Shown here piece by piece: positions 1 to 8,178 of a stretch of 29,636 nt of DNA (within the stretch, counting starts at the first letter, position 1; each line of letters opens with the position of its first letter). The stretch lies in the NCBI GenBank assembly GCA_934487205.1, contig CAKSRS010000034.1:1-29636 (forward strand), written 5' to 3'. This DNA comes from an uncultured Clostridia bacterium. Lineage in GTDB: Bacteria; Bacillota; Clostridia; UBA1381. Under the pieces are notes generated by a model, which was not told the DNA's origin, did not search any database, and worked only from the letters and a program-made list of their open reading frames with translations. Both the position numbers and the translations under genes were made by a program.

Positions 1-21
1 GTTTCAGCCTTTTTTCTATGC

Positions 22-53
22 AAAAAATCGAGGACTTTTCATCCTCGATTTTT
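22..53 (-). terminator. Intrinsic terminator downstream of the stalk/cohesin-like gene
   Basis: A 12-bp perfect stem (23-34 with 42-53, core ATCGAGGA/TCCTCGAT) closes a 7-nt loop and carries A/T runs on both sides. It lies 30 nt past the stop of the minus-strand gene. It is symmetric enough to act in both directions. Confidence 0.8.
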
Positions 54-82
54 GTGAGACTTTTTAAACAGCCCCTTAATTT

Positions 83-1132
83 TTATTCTTCTGTTTTTTC
101 TGCTTCGGTGTTATGAACCGATACGGGTGTTGTATCTATGTACAGCTTGTTGTATCCAGAAATTGTGTAGTAGGTGTCGCTGTCGGTTGCAACGATAAGT
201 TCGGTGTTGCTGCCGATTTCCGAAACCGCGTCCGAAATACTGAAATCGCCGCCGAGGTCGTTTAAAGCGGTAAAGTCAATTTCCATGATAGTTCCGTCCT
301 CTGCGGGCAGGAACGCATTTGCCGGGAGCGACAAGGTAATAAGTTTCAGGCAGCCATCGGCAAATTCGGGATTGTTTGCGGAAAGCGCCGGGGAAACTTC
401 GCCCTCGCTTGATGTGCAGCGGAAAGCGCTGTATGAGAAGTTATCCTTATTGTAAAGCACGCTGACAGTTATTGATGAAACCTTTGCGTTTTCGTCCTCC
501 GCCTCGATGTCGGCAAGTTTTAGCTTAAGTGTAACGGTGTCGCCTTTTTTAAGCTCGTCTGTGCCGTCACATGCAAGCGAAAGTTTCGGTATTTTTGCGC
601 CTACCGCGTCGGCAAGAACAAAATCTTCCTGCTCCGGGTCGAGTTCAAGCGATTTTGCGTAACGTTTTGCCTGTTTTGTAGTGATTGACGTAAGCATTTT
701 TGCCTCGTCCCAGTCAACGGTCGCGCCCATTGATTCCGCAATTACGCGTATCGGCAGCATGGTTCTGTCATTTACAATAACCGGTGCAACATCGGACATG
801 ATTTTTTCCTCGTCGGCATGAAGAACGCTTGTGAAGGTATAAACAGTTACTTCGGGACTGTCTATCGTCATCATAACTCTTGTGATGTTGTCGTAAGAAT
901 CGATTTGTACAGTTCTTGCGTCGCCGTCCCACGTTACTTTTGCGTCCATTTTTTCAAGAACGCGGCGAATGGGAACATACGTTCTGTCGTTCAGAATAAT
1001 CGGCGGCTGATCCTCGCGGAACATAAGCGTTCTGCCGTCCACTTTGACTGTCGGCTCGGTGCTGCTTGCAAGAGCGGCTGCCGATGACATCGTGACAAAA
1101 GCAGCAGCAAGCAATGCTGTAATTTTTTTCAT
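83..1132 (-). CDS. Secreted stalk-domain protein with a cohesin-like C-terminal domain
   Basis: 349 aa, probably exported and attached to or acting at the cell surface. An N-terminal signal peptide (two Lys, hydrophobic core, Ala-rich end around residues 1-23) is followed by two copper-amine-oxidase-N-like 'stalk' units. These are marked by ILNDRTYVPIRRVLEKM (about 46-62) with VTWDGDARTVQI, and by VIVNDRTMLPIRVIAESMG with VDWDEA (about 118-145). Residues about 185-335 form a beta-rich region (opening KKGDTVTLKLKLAD, then VSVLYNKDNFSYSAF) that resembles cohesin-type modules. ATG at 1132 is preceded by a good GGAGG site (complement of 1141-1147). It is divergent from cdaA and monocistronic. The stalk call is solid. 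The cohesin-like call is from pattern only; no dockerin or anchor motif is seen. Confidence 0.8.
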   Translation of the reverse strand: MKKITALLAAAFVTMSSAAALASSTEPTVKVDGRTLMFREDQPPIILNDRTYVPIRRVLEKMDAKVTWDGDARTVQIDSYDNITRVMMTIDSPEVTVYTFTSVLHADEEKIMSDVAPVIVNDRTMLPIRVIAESMGATVDWDEAKMLTSITTKQAKRYAKSLELDPEQEDFVLADAVGAKIPKLSLACDGTDELKKGDTVTLKLKLADIEAEDENAKVSSITVSVLYNKDNFSYSAFRCTSSEGEVSPALSANNPEFADGCLKLITLSLPANAFLPAEDGTIMEIDFTALNDLGGDFSISDAVSEIGSNTELIVATDSDTYYTISGYNKLYIDTTPVSVHNTEAEKTEE

Positions 1133-1166
1133 ATTTATTTTCCTCCATAATATAATCTCTGCAGAT

Positions 1167-1195
1167 ATTTTATCACAAATTCGGACAAACTACAA
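1167..1195 (-). promoter_or_regulatory. Promoter of the stalk/cohesin-like gene
   Basis: On the minus strand, TTGTAG (complement of 1190-1195), 17 nt, then TAAAAT (complement of 1167-1172), about 35 nt upstream of the start codon. Sequence match only. Confidence 0.55.
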
Positions 1196-1279
1196 GAATT
1201 TTGAGCAAAAAACATCATAGTAGACAAAAAATATTTATAAATATTATAAAAAGTACTGGTAAACGGACGAAATCTATTG

Positions 1280-1285
1280 TATAAT
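1280..1285 (+). promoter_or_regulatory. -10 box of the cdaA-cdaR-hslO promoter
   Basis: A perfect TATAAT lies 27 nt upstream of the ATG at 1313. The -35 is weak (CTGGTA-like, about 1256-1261). The -10 falls inside the first codons of the longest possible cdaA frame (TTG at 1277), which argues that translation starts at 1313 instead. Confidence 0.6.
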
Positions 1286-1312
1286 AGAAGATATAACAGA
1301 GAAGGGGGCAAA

Positions 1313-2140
1313 ATGATGGGCTCGGCACTTATGTATATAAAGAATTTTTTTCAGGTTTTAAAATTGACGGATCTAATTGATATATTTCTTGTGGCGATAA
1401 TAGTGTATCAGCTGCTTAAAATGATTAAGGAAACACGCGCAATTCAGCTTGTAAAGGGCATTGCGATACTGTTTATAATATTGCAGATAAGTACGTGGGC
1501 GCATCTTACGACGCTTAATTATCTGCTCCGTAACGCGATGCAGGTGGGAATGTTTGCGATTGTTGTAATTTTTCAGCCGGAGCTGCGCAGTCTGCTTGAA
1601 AAGATGGGGCGTTCGAAAGTGGGCAAAATCATAGATGTTGCGACGGGTACTACGGTAGAGCAGAGCATAGCCGTTTCCGAAATAACGAAGGCGGCGGCGA
1701 ACATGTCGGCAACGAAAACCGGTGCGCTGATAGTTATTGAGCGGGAGACTAAACTCGGCGACGTTATCAGCACGGGTACGCTGATAAATGCGGAAATCAG
1801 CGCGGCACTGCTTGAAAATATTTTTGTGCCGAATACACCTCTGCATGACGGTGCGGTAATTATTCGCGGCGACAGAATTTATACGGCGGGGTGTTTTCTG
1901 CCGCTTACGTCGAACATGAATTTATCACGCGAGCTGGGAACGCGCCACCGTGCAGCACTGGGGATTTCGGAGGCGTCCGACGCGCTTGTCGTGGTAGTCA
2001 GCGAGGAAACGGGCAAGATTTCCATTGCGTTAAACGGTACGCTGACGCGCAACCTGACCGAACAGACGCTCCGCACGGCGCTTAACAGGGCCATTTCAAA
2101 AGAAAATGAAAAAAGAAAATTCTGGAGGAATGTAAGATGA
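1313..2140 (+). CDS. cdaA: Diadenylate cyclase CdaA (c-di-AMP synthase)
   Basis: 275 aa membrane enzyme that condenses two ATP into cyclic di-AMP, the messenger for potassium and osmotic balance and wall homeostasis in Firmicutes. Three N-terminal membrane helices (about residues 20-36, 44-60 and 70-86) precede the cytosolic DAC domain. Its two signature motifs are visible: LHDGAV (about 177-182) and TRHRAA (about 210-215). Length matches the usual 270-280 aa. The start is ATG 1313 with GAAGGGGG upstream; an in-frame TTG at 1277 overlaps the -10 box and is rejected. The stop overlaps the ATG of cdaR (ATGA), so the two are translationally coupled. Confidence 0.95.
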   Translation: MMGSALMYIKNFFQVLKLTDLIDIFLVAIIVYQLLKMIKETRAIQLVKGIAILFIILQISTWAHLTTLNYLLRNAMQVGMFAIVVIFQPELRSLLEKMGRSKVGKIIDVATGTTVEQSIAVSEITKAAANMSATKTGALIVIERETKLGDVISTGTLINAEISAALLENIFVPNTPLHDGAVIIRGDRIYTAGCFLPLTSNMNLSRELGTRHRAALGISEASDALVVVVSEETGKISIALNGTLTRNLTEQTLRTALNRAISKENEKRKFWRNVR

Positions 2141-3318
2141 AAAAGACATTTGCAGACAACCGTATTCTTCTTAAAATTCTGTCCGGACTTATTGCGATAA
2201 TTTTATGGATTGCAATAACTTATACCGAAGATCCGGTTATCACCCAGGCGCTTACCGGAATATCGGTTAGCTTTGAAGGCGAGCAACAGCTTGAAAATAA
2301 CGGACTTACGATTGTGAACAGGAAAAGTCAGCCGGATATATCGGTTATTGTGCGCGGAACACGCAGCAGCGTGATTTCGGCGCTCGACTCGATAACCGCA
2401 TCGGTGGACGTATCGGAAATTAAAACTGCCGGGAGCAGTGTTCTTCCGATAAAATATTCGTATCCGACGAGTTCCGTTACTCTGGTAAAAAGCCGCCAGA
2501 CCGAAATGACGGTAGAAACGGAAAAGATTGTAACGCGCAGTATTCCGGTAAGAATTGAGACGGAAAATGCGGATAAAAATACGGAATTTATAGTAAAATC
2601 GGAATGTACCGTCGATAAGGTGAAGGTACGCGGCGCGGAAAGCGCAGTTTATAATATATCCTACGGACTTGCCGAGGTGGACGTGTCGGGCGTGACAAGA
2701 ACAAGCATGCAGGATTATACCTACAATTTTTATGATGAAAAGAATAATAAACTGTCCGACGAAAATATTATTTATCGGAGTCATAACACGCTTACTGTAG
2801 AAAACACCGTTTATAAAAAAGTCAGCGTGCCGGTTGAAATTTCTGCGGACGATGAAACTCTCGAAATGTACAGTATGACGGTAAAAAGCCAAAGTGCGTC
2901 GAATGTAGACGTCGGTGTAGAGGACGGTACATCGGTGACGGCAATCAAGGCGGTTGTCAGGCGCGAGGAAGGCAAAACCGAGTACGAGACGGAACTTATC
3001 GTACCGGAGGGCGTGTATGTGCCGGAAAAGAACAGAAAAGTAACGGCAGTATGCCAGTTTGAGCCGAAAATTCTGACGGAAATTACGGTGCCCGTTATGG
3101 TAAAAAATGCGCCGGAGGGCGTGAATATAACTATCGAGCCGAAGGAGATCAAGGTTTCGGTAAAGGGCAGCGAAAGCGCGGTCGGCTCGGGTAAAATCAC
3201 GGCGGAGCTTGATGCCGCCGGCGTGACGGCGGACGGTCTTGTGCCGGTTAAGGTGACAGCGGTCGGTGATATCACCGTTGTCGGCTCATACAGCGTGGAA
3301 GCAAAAATCAATCAGTGA
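2137..3318 (+). CDS. cdaR: CdaA regulatory protein CdaR (YbbR-domain protein)
   Basis: 393 aa. A single N-terminal membrane helix (about residues 13-30) is followed by an extracellular part made of about four YbbR-type repeats. Each repeat carries the pattern 'V.VRG..S.V..I...ASVDVS' or a variant, for example SVIVRGTRSSVISALDSI near 70 and VKVRGAESAVYNI near 165. CdaR binds the membrane part of CdaA and modulates its activity. The ATG overlaps the cdaA stop; GGAGG lies at 2124-2128. In most Firmicutes this pair is followed by glmM; here hslO follows 11 nt downstream. Confidence 0.9.
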   Translation: MKKTFADNRILLKILSGLIAIILWIAITYTEDPVITQALTGISVSFEGEQQLENNGLTIVNRKSQPDISVIVRGTRSSVISALDSITASVDVSEIKTAGSSVLPIKYSYPTSSVTLVKSRQTEMTVETEKIVTRSIPVRIETENADKNTEFIVKSECTVDKVKVRGAESAVYNISYGLAEVDVSGVTRTSMQDYTYNFYDEKNNKLSDENIIYRSHNTLTVENTVYKKVSVPVEISADDETLEMYSMTVKSQSASNVDVGVEDGTSVTAIKAVVRREEGKTEYETELIVPEGVYVPEKNRKVTAVCQFEPKILTEITVPVMVKNAPEGVNITIEPKEIKVSVKGSESAVGSGKITAELDAAGVTADGLVPVKVTAVGDITVVGSYSVEAKINQ

Positions 3319-3329
3319 GGTAATGAAAA

Positions 3330-4211
3330 ATGTCTGATATATTGGTAAGGGGACAAAGCATCGGCGGCGATGTAAGAGTATTTGTTGCTGTAACGACCGA
3401 TTTGGTGAATGAGGCGCACCGTCTGCACGGAACATTTCCCGTGGCGACGGCAGCGCTGGGGCGTACGCTGACGATTGCGGCTATTATGGGGCAGGGACTT
3501 AAAAATGACACCGATTCGGTGACTATTCAGTTCCGCGGTGACGGCCCGCTGGGAAATATGGTTGCGGTGACGGATAATAAGTCCCGTGTGCGTGGGTATG
3601 TTGTAAATCCGTATGTGGATTTGCCATTGAATAAAAAAGGCAAGCTTGATGTCGGCAAAGCGGTCGGGAAGGGTCAGCTGAACGTTATATACGATTTGAG
3701 CCTTAAAGAGCCGTACTGCGGACAAGTGCCGATAGTTACGGGCGAGATTGCTGAGGATATGACGTATTATTTTGCAAAAAGCGACCAGATTCCGACGGCA
3801 ATAGGGCTCGGCGTGCTTGTCGGAACCGATGAAAAGGCGGAACAGGCGGGTGGATTTATGATTCAGCTTATGCCCGGGGCGACTGAGGAAACGGCGGGGA
3901 AGATTGAGTACAGAATGAAAACCGTTCCGCCCGTAACGCAAATGCTGTCGGAGGGAATGTCTGCGCAGGATATACTTTTTTATCTGACGGAAGATTTTGA
4001 TATGATTATGCAGAATGAAACGGTTACGCCGATGTATCAATGTAAATGCTCGCAAAAGCGTATGCGCGACGCGGTTATTTCGGTCGGTAAGGACGAAATT
4101 CGCAAGATTATCGACGAGGACGGAAAATGTGAGGTGGAATGTCAGTTCTGTAATAATAAGTACGTTTTCGATAAAAACGAACTTGAGGAAATGTATAAAT
4201 CGGCAAGATAA
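3330..4211 (+). CDS. hslO: Redox-regulated holdase chaperone Hsp33
   Basis: 293 aa cytosolic chaperone, activated when oxidation releases its zinc. The four zinc ligands are present near the C-terminus as C238-x-C240 and C271-x2-C274, with a 30-residue spacer, the classical CxC...CxxC redox switch. The N-terminal substrate-binding fold includes the GDGPLGNMVAV and VRGYV stretches typical of the family. Length is normal. The start is ATG 3330 with GAGG overlapping the cdaR stop, so it should be co-transcribed with cdaA-cdaR. In an anaerobe it would guard against oxygen or hypochlorite exposure. Confidence 0.95.
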   Translation: MSDILVRGQSIGGDVRVFVAVTTDLVNEAHRLHGTFPVATAALGRTLTIAAIMGQGLKNDTDSVTIQFRGDGPLGNMVAVTDNKSRVRGYVVNPYVDLPLNKKGKLDVGKAVGKGQLNVIYDLSLKEPYCGQVPIVTGEIAEDMTYYFAKSDQIPTAIGLGVLVGTDEKAEQAGGFMIQLMPGATEETAGKIEYRMKTVPPVTQMLSEGMSAQDILFYLTEDFDMIMQNETVTPMYQCKCSQKRMRDAVISVGKDEIRKIIDEDGKCEVECQFCNNKYVFDKNELEEMYKSAR

Positions 4212-4213
4212 AA

Positions 4214-4240
4214 ATACGCGCCCCTAACAGGGGTGCGTAT
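4214..4240. terminator. Bidirectional terminator between hslO and the deacetylase gene
   Basis: A 12-bp stem (4214-4225 with 4229-4240; ATACGCGCCCCT against AGGGGTGCGTAT) closes an AAC loop. On the minus strand it is followed by a U-run, so it is stronger for the deacetylase gene. On the plus strand it follows the hslO stop directly, with a poorer U tract. Confidence 0.75.
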
Positions 4241-4269
4241 TGAATTTTAATGGGATATGTGTGACGCAA

Positions 4270-5586
4270 TTATTTTCTTATACTGCTGTATATTTGAGCG
4301 TTTTTAAGTCCGCCGCGGGACTGCGCCATCTCGCTTACCGTTACGAGCTGATAGCCTTCGTCGATAAGTTTCGGTATGAGCTCAACCGCCGCATTTGCCG
4401 ACGATTCGTAAATGTCGTGCATGAGCACGATGTCGCCGTCTTTGGCGTGGCGCATAACGCTGTCCACCGTGCTTTGCGTGCTGCGCGTTTTCCAGTCGAG
4501 AGTATCGACCGACCACAAAATCACGGGAAGATTAAACACGTTTGCAACCGTCTGGTTTTTGCTGCCGTACGGCGGGCGCACAAGTGTGGTGTTTTTGCCC
4601 GTTATTGCCGAAACGGCGCTGTCGGTTTGCGTTTTCTGCTGCTTTATTGCGCTTTCCGAAAGCTTTGCCAGATTTGAATGATCCCATGAATGGTTGCCGA
4701 TTTCCATGCCTGAATCCGCCTCACGCTTTAATATGTCGGAGTATTTCGATACGCGGCTGCCGACAACAAAAAAGGTAGCTTTTGCACCGTATTTTTCCAG
4801 TTGGTCTAAAATTGCGGAGGTGTATTTACTCGGCCCGTCATCAAAAGTAAGCGCCAGCATTTTTGAGCCCGGCTTGCTCTTGTACCAGTTCAGACCGAGA
4901 TAAGTCGGAACTTCGTCCAAAAACACCGTAAGCGTGCGCCCGTCCTTGGAATAGAGAGTCGTTGTAACCTCGGCAATATCCTCATGCCAGTTGACGGCCT
5001 TGTACGCGTCAACCTCATCTGTGCCGACAAGCAAAGTCCGCCCGTCCGACGCATACATTGTCACAACATTGGGATTTTCCTCAATCGCGGTTTTTTCGCC
5101 CATAGGCAGACCGCCGACGGTGAGTTCAATCTCGCGCGCGGCGCTGTCCCATTTTACTTTGCCGAATCGCTTTAAATCGTCAAATTTAACAACGGTGTGC
5201 CCGTCAACATTGTAACATTTCACGGTTTTGCCGCGCATGTCCGCCGTAATATCAGTTGCAAGGTACGGCCTTGCCGTCATGCCGGCTCTGCGCGCGTCCT
5301 TATAAACGGGTGCGGACGGCGTAATCTCATTTTCGCTGCGCACTATCGAAACGTGGCGCGTGCCCTCGTCCCATGTAACGCTGAATCCGTAGTTATTTAA
5401 ATCCGCCGCATTTACGGCGGTGTAACCTTCTATATTATAGGATTTTATCGGGTAGTTATTGATATATGCACCGATGTCGGAATAAAGGCAGTAGCCGCTT
5501 TCACACCCAAGCTGCGATATTACCTGAACCACGCCCGAAACCACAATTACCGATGACAGCAATACCCCCAAAAATTTCTTTGTCAT
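4270..5586 (-). CDS. Stalk-domain polysaccharide deacetylase (NodB family, CE4)
   Basis: 438 aa, secreted or anchored by an N-terminal hydrophobic segment (about residues 3-24). The first ~235 residues hold several short stalk-like beta units of the form 'YNIEGYTAVNAADLNNYGF..TWDE' and 'YNVDGHTVVKFDDLKRFG'. The rest is a NodB deacetylase domain with all metal and catalytic motifs: TFDDGPS (about 246), HSWDHS (about 297), RPPYG (about 335), and a late LMHD (about 385). CE4 enzymes remove N-acetyl groups from peptidoglycan or chitin-like glycans; a wall substrate is likely but not shown. ATG 5586 is chosen because GGGG sits 8 nt upstream; an in-frame GTG at 5595 would overlap that site. It is monocistronic, with its own promoter and terminator. 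Confidence 0.9.
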   Translation of the reverse strand: MTKKFLGVLLSSVIVVSGVVQVISQLGCESGYCLYSDIGAYINNYPIKSYNIEGYTAVNAADLNNYGFSVTWDEGTRHVSIVRSENEITPSAPVYKDARRAGMTARPYLATDITADMRGKTVKCYNVDGHTVVKFDDLKRFGKVKWDSAAREIELTVGGLPMGEKTAIEENPNVVTMYASDGRTLLVGTDEVDAYKAVNWHEDIAEVTTTLYSKDGRTLTVFLDEVPTYLGLNWYKSKPGSKMLALTFDDGPSKYTSAILDQLEKYGAKATFFVVGSRVSKYSDILKREADSGMEIGNHSWDHSNLAKLSESAIKQQKTQTDSAVSAITGKNTTLVRPPYGSKNQTVANVFNLPVILWSVDTLDWKTRSTQSTVDSVMRHAKDGDIVLMHDIYESSANAAVELIPKLIDEGYQLVTVSEMAQSRGGLKNAQIYSSIRK

Positions 5587-5604
5587 ATCATTCACCCCAA
5601 TTAC

Positions 5605-5633
5605 AGAATATCAGAGAAATCGACAAAAGTCAA
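5605..5633 (-). promoter_or_regulatory. Promoter of the polysaccharide deacetylase gene
   Basis: On the minus strand: TTGACT (complement of 5628-5633), a 17-nt spacer, and TATTCT (complement of 5605-5610), about 20 nt from the start codon. This gives a very short leader. Confidence 0.6.
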
Positions 5634-5646
5634 CAATTTTTTTGAA

Positions 5647-5675
5647 TTGACAACTATAAATTTTTATATTATAAT
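5647..5675 (+). promoter_or_regulatory. Perfect consensus sigma-A promoter
   Basis: TTGACA at 5647-5652, a 17-nt spacer and TATAAT at 5670-5675. Every consensus base is present. The downstream transcript would carry a ~120-nt leader before the 61-aa gene at 5802, including a 10-codon micro-ORF. It is divergent from the deacetylase promoter. Confidence 0.8.
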
Positions 5676-5735
5676 TAAATTGAAAAAACACTGAACCGAT
5701 TAAGGTTTCGGGAAAATATATTAATGAGGAATAAT

Positions 5736-5768
5736 ATGAAAATTTGCCTGCATTTTTTCACGTTATAA
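5736..5768 (+). CDS. Possible 10-aa leader peptide
   Basis: ATG at 5736 is preceded by TGAGGA with suitable spacing. It opens a 10-codon frame (MKICLHFFTL) that ends with TAA at 5766-5768, 33 nt before the 61-aa gene. It lies between a perfect promoter and that gene, so it may be a regulatory upstream ORF. It is short enough to arise by chance; conservation would decide. Confidence 0.3.
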   Translation: MKICLHFFTL

Positions 5769-5801
5769 CTTGTGCCACACGGCGACAGAATGGAGAAAAG
5801 T

Positions 5802-5987
5802 ATGAAAAAACAACAAACAAGCTGTGACAGCTGTGCATATTTCAGCTATGATGACGAATATGAATGTTACGTGTGCGAAATCAGTCTGGACGAGGACGAA
5901 ATGCAGCGCTTTATGCAGGGTACGTTTAATAATTGCCCGTACTATCGTTTCGGCGATGAATATGCGGTTGTACGCAAGCAGAACTGA
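5802..5987 (+). CDS. Small Cys-rich protein, DUF6472-like
   Basis: 61 aa cytosolic protein without signal or membrane segment. It has five cysteines: C8-x2-C11, C22-x2-C25 and C45. The C8 and C22 pairs suggest metal binding (zinc or Fe-S). The acidic/aromatic core (YDDEYECYVCE, then LDEDEM and NCPYYR.GDEY) matches a short family that I recall from many Clostridia as DUF6472, function unknown. The family name is from memory. ATG 5802 has GGAGA 5-9 nt upstream; an in-frame GTG at 5772 lacks a site. It is driven by the consensus promoter at 5647. No clear terminator follows before the next gene. Confidence 0.75.
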   Translation: MKKQQTSCDSCAYFSYDDEYECYVCEISLDEDEMQRFMQGTFNNCPYYRFGDEYAVVRKQN

Positions 5988-6057
5988 TGTGTAATATACA
6001 AGTAATGGATTTGTAAGCAAATTTTAGTGTTATTTTTACAACTTTTAAATATATGTA

Positions 6058-6066
6058 TGTTATACT
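6058..6066 (+). promoter_or_regulatory. Extended -10 promoter of the SLH-PstS gene
   Basis: TGTTATACT is an extended -10 (TGn + TATACT) 56 nt upstream of the start codon at 6122. The -35 region is poor; TTTACA at 6035-6040 is 20 nt away, too far for a normal spacer. Confidence 0.5.
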
Positions 6067-6084
6067 GAAGTTAAATAAATAAAA

Positions 6085-6099
6085 CGGGAGATACTCCCG
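6085..6099 (+). other. Hairpin in the 5' UTR of the SLH-PstS gene
   Basis: CGGGAG-ATA-CTCCCG, a 6-bp stem with a 3-nt loop, ends 9 nt before the AGGAGG ribosome site (6108-6113). No U tract follows, so it is not a terminator. It may protect the mRNA 5' end or modulate ribosome access. Confidence 0.5.
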
Positions 6100-6121
6100 C
6101 GTAAAACAGGAGGTATTTTTT

Positions 6122-8173
6122 ATGAAGGTAAAATTGAAAAGCGCGTTTCTTGCCGGTGTCATGGCGATGAGTGTAGCAGTTGTTCCGGCATTTGCGGAAA
6201 GTACGGAAACACCGTTTGCGGTTATCAGCGTTCCGTGCCCGGAAGGCTCGCAGTATTTTAAGGAGAGCTGGGAAAAATATGACCATCTTATGGCACGTTA
6301 TGCCGACGATAAAACGCCGATAGCTTTGTCGGAATATTATGACGGCAGCATGTTTGCCACAGTTCCGGCAGAGTACAAAGACCGCAAAATCGAGGCTTAT
6401 GTGGCGGACGAAAAAACATTTACCGACCAAACCGATGATTATGAGTTTTATCTTATCGGCAGACTTTCGGCAAAGGGCGTTATATCGGGCGATGAAAACG
6501 GGAACGCACTTCCGATGAACAATATAACGCGTGCCGAGGCGACAGCCATGATTATGCGTTTTTTGGGACTTGATAAATTTGACAGCACGGACAGCGGCTT
6601 TGATGATGTCGATAAGGACGCGTGGTATGCAAAAGTTGTAACGGCGGCACGCAAGGCGGGAATTGTCAGCGGCGACAGCGCAACGGAATTTAATCCGCAG
6701 AGAAACGTATCGCGTGAAGAACTTACGGCGATGACGGCACGCGGAATCTGGTATGCGGGACTGCAGAACGAAAATAAGTCGGCAACGAAGGCAGACCTTG
6801 AAACATTCGGCATAACTGACGGCGACGCGATTTCGCCGTGGGCGTACAGCGCATATTATACTTTGGGATATTACAATATTCTGGACTATGACTACATAGA
6901 CAACGGTGAGGATAAAGAACCGGACGAGATTAACGACGCTAAGCCGAAAACGGCGGCAACACGTGCAGACGCGGCAGACCTTTTGTTATCCGCAATTAAT
7001 AATTATCAGAACTATCCGTCGGAATATGCGGTGGAATATGGATTTGATAAGGAAATGCCCGTTATCGACGGTTCAACATCAACTTATCCGTTCACTCAGG
7101 CGATATATGCAAACCTGTTCTCGAACGGATACCATCACCCGAATATGCCGGCAAAACACAGCAAGAGCCATGCGTCGTATGAACGCCTTATAAACGGCGA
7201 AGTTGACGCAATTATAGCGTCGGTTTATCCATCAGAGGATATTATCCAAACGGCAAAGGATAAGGGCGTTGAGCTGGAGCTTATTCCGATTGCATATGAC
7301 GCGATGATTTTCTTTACAAATAAGGATAATACGGCGGAAGGTCTTACGTCACAGCAGATTACCGATATTTATGTTGATAATAAGTACGATAACTGGAAGG
7401 AAATCGGCGGACCGGACGCAAAACTGTATCCGTACTGCCGCAACAATGACAGCGGAAGCCATGCGCAGATGCAGCGTCACTTCTTAAACGGCAAAGAAAT
7501 TAACGAGAAAATCCGCCGCGAAACGACCTCCGGCGCAATGCAGGACGTTTTAACCGACGTTATCGGTGCGGAAACGGAAAATCCGGTCGGCTACGGCTTG
7601 GGTTACAGTATTTACTACTATTATCAGAATATGGACGCCGTTATGGAGAATAAGTCGTATCTTAAACTTTTGTCAATCGACGGCGTATATCCGACCGATG
7701 AAACAATCGCGGACGGAAGTTATCCGCTTTCGAACAACACATATGTTGTAATTAAAAAGAGCGAGCCGGAAGGCTCAAAGGCACGCCGTTTTGCAGACTT
7801 TATGCTGTCACCTCTCGGTCAGCTGTGCGTAGAGCAGGCGGGGTTCGGCGCTTTGAAGGATAACAGCTATAAGTTTGACCTTGATGGCGAAGGCGGCGAT
7901 TATTACTGGCAGGTTGAAGATTATGACGAGCGTATAATCGACGTATGGTACGGTTACACGGCTGACGAAAACGAGGACGGAACGGACGCCGGAAAAGGCA
8001 CATGCAACTTTGTTATAACAGGCAAACGCGAAGGTACTGCAAAGGTACGGCTTTCGTATATGCAGTCACAGGGTGAAGACCAGGCGGTTACGCTTAAAAC
8101 CATAAACTATGAATTTTCGGTTGATAAGGACGGAAAGGTTACTCTTGTAAACACGACCGAAAGTGCAAGCTGA
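6122..8173 (+). CDS. S-layer-homology protein fused to a PstS-like phosphate-binding domain
   Basis: 683 aa. A signal peptide (about residues 1-26) precedes a ~90-residue region, then about three SLH units (about 115-300). The SLH pattern is clear: LSAKGVISGDENG with NITRAEATAMIMRFLGL, then FDDVDKDAWYAKVVTAARKAG with REELTAMTARGIWY. SLH domains hold proteins to wall polysaccharide. Residues ~310-605 resemble the PstS/PBP-2 family: DGSTSTYPFTQAIYANLF, a GEVDAIIASVYPS segment, DSGSHAQMQRHFL, an ETTSGAMQ motif and a late FADFMLSPLGQLCVEQAGF. PstS normally feeds the Pst ABC transporter; no pst genes are nearby, so a wall-held phosphate scavenger or sensor is inferred. A C-terminal ~75-residue beta domain has no assignment. 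AGGAGG precedes the ATG. Confidence 0.85.
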   Translation: MKVKLKSAFLAGVMAMSVAVVPAFAESTETPFAVISVPCPEGSQYFKESWEKYDHLMARYADDKTPIALSEYYDGSMFATVPAEYKDRKIEAYVADEKTFTDQTDDYEFYLIGRLSAKGVISGDENGNALPMNNITRAEATAMIMRFLGLDKFDSTDSGFDDVDKDAWYAKVVTAARKAGIVSGDSATEFNPQRNVSREELTAMTARGIWYAGLQNENKSATKADLETFGITDGDAISPWAYSAYYTLGYYNILDYDYIDNGEDKEPDEINDAKPKTAATRADAADLLLSAINNYQNYPSEYAVEYGFDKEMPVIDGSTSTYPFTQAIYANLFSNGYHHPNMPAKHSKSHASYERLINGEVDAIIASVYPSEDIIQTAKDKGVELELIPIAYDAMIFFTNKDNTAEGLTSQQITDIYVDNKYDNWKEIGGPDAKLYPYCRNNDSGSHAQMQRHFLNGKEINEKIRRETTSGAMQDVLTDVIGAETENPVGYGLGYSIYYYYQNMDAVMENKSYLKLLSIDGVYPTDETIADGSYPLSNNTYVVIKKSEPEGSKARRFADFMLSPLGQLCVEQAGFGALKDNSYKFDLDGEGGDYYWQVEDYDERIIDVWYGYTADENEDGTDAGKGTCNFVITGKREGTAKVRLSYMQSQGEDQAVTLKTINYEFSVDKDGKVTLVNTTESAS

Positions 8174-8178
8174 ATACG

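Noticed and set aside
1277..1312. TTG start giving a 12-residue longer CdaA.
   Set aside because: The -10 box TATAAT lies inside this extension, so it would not be transcribed; ATG 1313 has a good ribosome site.
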